Shown here: piece after piece, positions 61,365 to 64,000 of the stretch
How positions within the stretch are numbered: position 1 is the stretch's first letter
Layout: each line of letters starts with the position of its first letter
NCBI GenBank assembly: GCA_045642085.1
Contig: JAZUIF010000040.1
Coordinates: forward strand, 62,001 to 126,000
DNA: 64,000 bases
DNA from: UBA1723 sp045642085
Lineage (GTDB): Bacteria; Bacteroidota; Bacteroidia; Bacteroidales; Paludibacteraceae
Reading direction: 5' to 3'
Made by a program: the position numbers and the translations under genes
The notes under the pieces: model-generated
Databases searched by the model: none
Told to the model about the DNA's origin: nothing
The model's input: the letters and a program-made list of their open reading frames with translations, nothing else

Positions 61365-61372
61365 TACTTTTG
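61365..61372 (+). promoter_or_regulatory. -7 box TACTTTTG for the SGNH gene
   Basis: Matches TAnnTTTG 47 bp before the ATG at 61419. Confidence 0.5.
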
Positions 61373-61418
61373 TAATTGCAGATACGGACATTCCGTGTCT
61401 TTTACAATTACAAACTAG

Positions 61419-62777
61419 ATGACAATGATACTCAATAAAAAATTATTAGCTGCCAGTGCAATGGTCTTGGCGTTAGGAGGATCAGCTTATGCGATCACTC
61501 CCAACAGACTATTGACGCGTGGATTGACCGCATATACAAGCAGCGGTGAGAATACATATATTACCGACGGAGACCTCACTAACTGGAAGCAGTGTACAGC
61601 AAAAGATATAGCCTTAAACGTTGGAGAAGGACCTTCACGTCTGTTCATATCATGGGAATCATATGGTGACTGTGCATGGGCCACTGATTTCACCAATGGA
61701 TGCGGACACACTGGAACCCCTATTCGCGACTTTAAGATATTAACGTCAGCAAATTCCACAAATGGACAAGATGGAGATTGGACTGTAGCTGCAGAGATCA
61801 TAGACAATCCTGTAATGGCTCGAGGCGTATATGTCGACTTCGAAGGAATGTCATGGTTCCGTTTTGTAAGCGAAAATGAAATCGGTCAGATTCTAGAGAT
61901 CGAAGCTTTTGATGCGACAAACGACATCGACGACACTTGGTTCTTTATGGGAACAAGTATCAGCCAAATGGGTTTGAAGCAGCAAGATACAGATTCAACC
62001 ACAGCCAATATCATCAATGGCAGATTCCCTAATTTTACGCCAGCAATGTTGCGAGGAGGAATCGGATGTATCAACAGCACAGAGGTCGTAGAACATCTTG
62101 ACGATTACTTGAAGTATGCAGGAAACGTTAAGCATTGGGCTATTGAGATGGGGACGAATGATGCTTGGGGAGGTGGAGACTGGAATCTCGACAATTACAA
62201 ACGTAATATGCAGACTATTATCGACTCCGCAAAAGCTCATGGTATTGAACCGATTTTAGCACGAATCATTGCAACAAACGAGGAGAAAGCAGGATGGCAA
62301 ATCAATCAGAAATATCTTGACGCAGTCGACGAGCTTACCGAAAAGAACAATCTACATCCAGGACCTGATTTCTTTAACTACTTCCTGGATCATCCCGAAC
62401 TAATCGGCTCGGATGGAGTGCATCCTAATGGCACAACAGGAGGCGGACAAGCGATGCATCATCTATGGGCAGACGCATTAGCTCCACTATATGCAGAAAG
62501 CTTAAATCAGACACCCGACTCCTCAGCGACTTCTGTTCATGAGAGAGTCAAAATAATCACACCCAGGATATTTGTCGACAAGAAAAAAATCAGAATCTCA
62601 GGAATAGAGAATCAGAACATTACCGTTGATATATTGTCGACAACAGGCACATTAATCGAGCAACATAAATTAACAAATTCACAACCATACGAATTTAAGA
62701 CCCATGTCACTGCGGGACTTTATATTTTAGTCGTGAAATGGAAAGGTGGCATGACATCGTACAAAGTGACATTATGA
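61419..62777 (+). CDS. Secreted SGNH/GDSL hydrolase with T9SS sorting tail
   Basis: A 452-aa protein: signal peptide (1-25), an N-terminal discoidin/CBM-like beta domain (30-165, LTAYTSSGENTYITDGDLTNW), an SGNH hydrolase (170-365) with the GDSL-like block FMGTSIS, GTND (block III) and DGVHPNGT (catalytic Asp-His), and a C-terminal T9SS type A domain (375-452: VDILSTTGTLIEQHKL, GLYILVVKWKGG). Probably a carbohydrate or acyl esterase placed on the surface by the type IX system; the substrate is unknown. Confidence 0.88.
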   Translation: MTMILNKKLLAASAMVLALGGSAYAITPNRLLTRGLTAYTSSGENTYITDGDLTNWKQCTAKDIALNVGEGPSRLFISWESYGDCAWATDFTNGCGHTGTPIRDFKILTSANSTNGQDGDWTVAAEIIDNPVMARGVYVDFEGMSWFRFVSENEIGQILEIEAFDATNDIDDTWFFMGTSISQMGLKQQDTDSTTANIINGRFPNFTPAMLRGGIGCINSTEVVEHLDDYLKYAGNVKHWAIEMGTNDAWGGGDWNLDNYKRNMQTIIDSAKAHGIEPILARIIATNEEKAGWQINQKYLDAVDELTEKNNLHPGPDFFNYFLDHPELIGSDGVHPNGTTGGGQAMHHLWADALAPLYAESLNQTPDSSATSVHERVKIITPRIFVDKKKIRISGIENQNITVDILSTTGTLIEQHKLTNSQPYEFKTHVTAGLYILVVKWKGGMTSYKVTL

Positions 62778-62808
62778 TTAACATAAACACTCAATATAAC
62801 ACAAAAAC

Positions 62809-62832
62809 GGGCAGGCTTAAAACCTGCCCTAC
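62809..62832. repeat. GGGCAGG palindrome, single
   Basis: GGGCAGGCTTAAAACCTGCCC with a TAC tail. Single-arm version of the pairs at 32573 and 36301. Confidence 0.8.
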
Positions 62833-62848
62833 ATCTTCGACATTAATT

Positions 62849-62883
62849 TAATGGACTCAGAATTATTCTGAGCCCATTATTTT
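62849..62883. terminator. Bidirectional terminator
   Basis: AATGGACTCAGAAT and ATTCTGAGCCCATT pair (one mismatch) between the convergent SGNH and VWA genes, with T/A-rich flanks on both sides. Confidence 0.7.
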
Positions 62884-64000
62884 TAATGGCGTATTTTTTC
62901 ATTCTTCAGCACGCTAGCCTCACGCACCAAAACCTTCAATTCGTCAATATAACCATTTTTGTCAGAAGGCAAAGGTGCAAGAGCGTCAGAAATTTCATTA
63001 AGAGACATTGAACAATATTTGCTATCTCTAAGAACCTGAGCAAATGCAGAAACATATTGAGCCAAATTGAAATCAGCAGAATTTTGCTCCTTCACAAATG
63101 AACCATCTATCTTTAGTTCCTGAAGACGACTTTCTGTTTCAGTCGGCTTCTTATATCTGAATTTGACAGTCATCCAATTGGAATAATCAGCAGATGGGAC
63201 AGGGGTTACATATTCAGACTCTGTTGCTGTATTAGCAAATTCCTCATTACTATCAGCCGCTACGATTTCGTAAAGAGCAGTGACAGTATGACCGGACCCC
63301 ATGTCGCCAGCATCTTTTTTGTCATTATTGAAATCTTCATTACTAAGAAGACGTTTCTCATATCCAATAAGCCTATATGCTTTAACAAGATTAGGATTGA
63401 AATCAACAAGAATTTTGACATCCTGAGCCACTGTGTATATAGAGCCCCAAAGTTCAGTACCCAAAGCTTTTTTAGCCTCGCTCAAAGTAGCAATATAAAA
63501 ATAGTTTCCATTACCAGCATCTGCTATAGACGACATCATCTCGTCATTAAGATTGCCTCTACCAAAACCTAGTACAGTAAGAAACACATTGCATTCACGC
63601 TCTTTTTCGATTAATTGTTTAAGTGCAGGAGTGCTTGATACACCAACGTTGAAATCTCCATCTGTAGCCAGAACGACGCGATTGTTGCCACCTTCAATAA
63701 AATTCGCACGGGCAATTTCATAAGCAGTCATAATTCCTTTTGCTCCCTGAGTGCTTCCTCCAGAGTGAAGTGAGTGGAGGGCTTCTAAAATCTTTTTTCG
63801 TCCGGATTCTGTGCATGGTGTACTATTTAAAAGGACTTGTTCTCTGCCTGCATATGTGACGATGGCCACTCGATCGTTCTCACGCAATCCTTCCATCAAC
63901 ACTTCATACGCATTTACAAGCAAAGGCAATTCTTCATGCATACTGCCAGAGACATCTATCAGAAAAACAAGATTTGATGATGGGACGTTTTCAATATCAA
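62883..64000 (-). CDS. YfbK-like VWA-domain protein, 5' part outside the window
   Basis: The frame runs through the right end of the window. Its first visible residues are ENVPSSNLVFLIDVSGSM, the MIDAS motif DxSxS of a von Willebrand A domain in the YfbK family. Then VAIVTYAG, STPCTESGRKKILEALHSLHSGGSTQGAKGI, NRVVLATDGDFNVGVSS and the C-terminal part of that family (ADYSNWMTVKFRYKKP). At least 372 codons remain. The ATG at 63941 is internal. YfbK proteins are usually lipoproteins; that part lies outside. Role unknown. Confidence 0.85.
   Translation of the reverse strand, partial: DIENVPSSNLVFLIDVSGSMHEELPLLVNAYEVLMEGLRENDRVAIVTYAGREQVLLNSTPCTESGRKKILEALHSLHSGGSTQGAKGIMTAYEIARANFIEGGNNRVVLATDGDFNVGVSSTPALKQLIEKERECNVFLTVLGFGRGNLNDEMMSSIADAGNGNYFYIATLSEAKKALGTELWGSIYTVAQDVKILVDFNPNLVKAYRLIGYEKRLLSNEDFNNDKKDAGDMGSGHTVTALYEIVAADSNEEFANTATESEYVTPVPSADYSNWMTVKFRYKKPTETESRLQELKIDGSFVKEQNSADFNLAQYVSAFAQVLRDSKYCSMSLNEISDALAPLPSDKNGYIDELKVLVREASVLKNEKIRH

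Overview
The window comes from a Bacteroidota chromosome, most likely order Bacteroidales. Support: promoters of the TTTG / TAnnTTTG type upstream of many genes, TamB, DUF3078 and T9SS-sorted secreted proteins, a one-protein hybrid two-component system, many SPII lipoproteins, a flavodoxin-DUF2023 pair and moderately AT-rich DNA. Species cannot be named from the sequence.

Layout. 0-0.2 kb: a tRNA-Leu 3' end and tRNA-Phe. 0.2-6.8 kb is an accessory and decay zone: two convergent FISUMP proteins, a toxin-antitoxin pair with a truncated PIN toxin, duplicated hairpin repeats carrying RHS fragments, two displaced Rhs toxin tips each overlapping a lipoprotein (putative immunity) gene, an Rpn-type PD-(D/E)XK nuclease, and truncated HATPase_c_4 and P-loop genes. 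6.9-14.6 kb: lipoproteins, tamB, a glycosyltransferase and a secreted coiled-coil protein. 14.8-26.0 kb (minus strand): a tightly packed, probably single operon (giant beta-helix protein, ACP, ketosynthase, chain-length-factor-like KS, polysaccharide deacetylase, LolA-like, lipoprotein, GT2, DUF2062, LD-carboxypeptidase). It resembles an aryl-polyene-type cell-envelope lipid pathway, but without recognisable reductase, dehydratase or aryl-CoA ligase genes. 26.1-29.3 kb: NUC1 nuclease, glycosyltransferase, omega-amidase, tRNA-Leu.

29.4-47.0 kb: a membrane TerB-DnaJ protein, an ACP-like protein without the carrier serine, a DUF3078 outer-membrane protein, a TPR protein divergent from gltX, waaA, a GH5 lipoprotein, a MITE-like element, a frameshifted C10 cysteine protease with a preceding lipoprotein, flavodoxin/DUF2023, a highly expressed lipoprotein, an orphan RHH antitoxin, serC and serA. 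47.2-54.3 kb is the most unusual part: six tandem paralogues of membrane-anchored TerB plus C-terminal J-domain proteins (DjlA-like layout), with domain duplications, a degenerate extra J-like domain in two copies and one frameshifted copy. 54.6-64.0 kb: an MFS transporter, a hybrid two-component regulator, a protein with an HEPN-like Rx4H motif, a T9SS-sorted SGNH esterase and the 3' part of a YfbK-like VWA protein.

Short palindromes with shared GTAGAGAC/GTAGGGGC-type arms run through the whole window, often as head-to-head pairs like BIMEs. Two have entered coding sequence in frame, both inside the biosynthetic operon. Several frameshifts fall in short homopolymers, so sequencing error must be excluded before calling decay.
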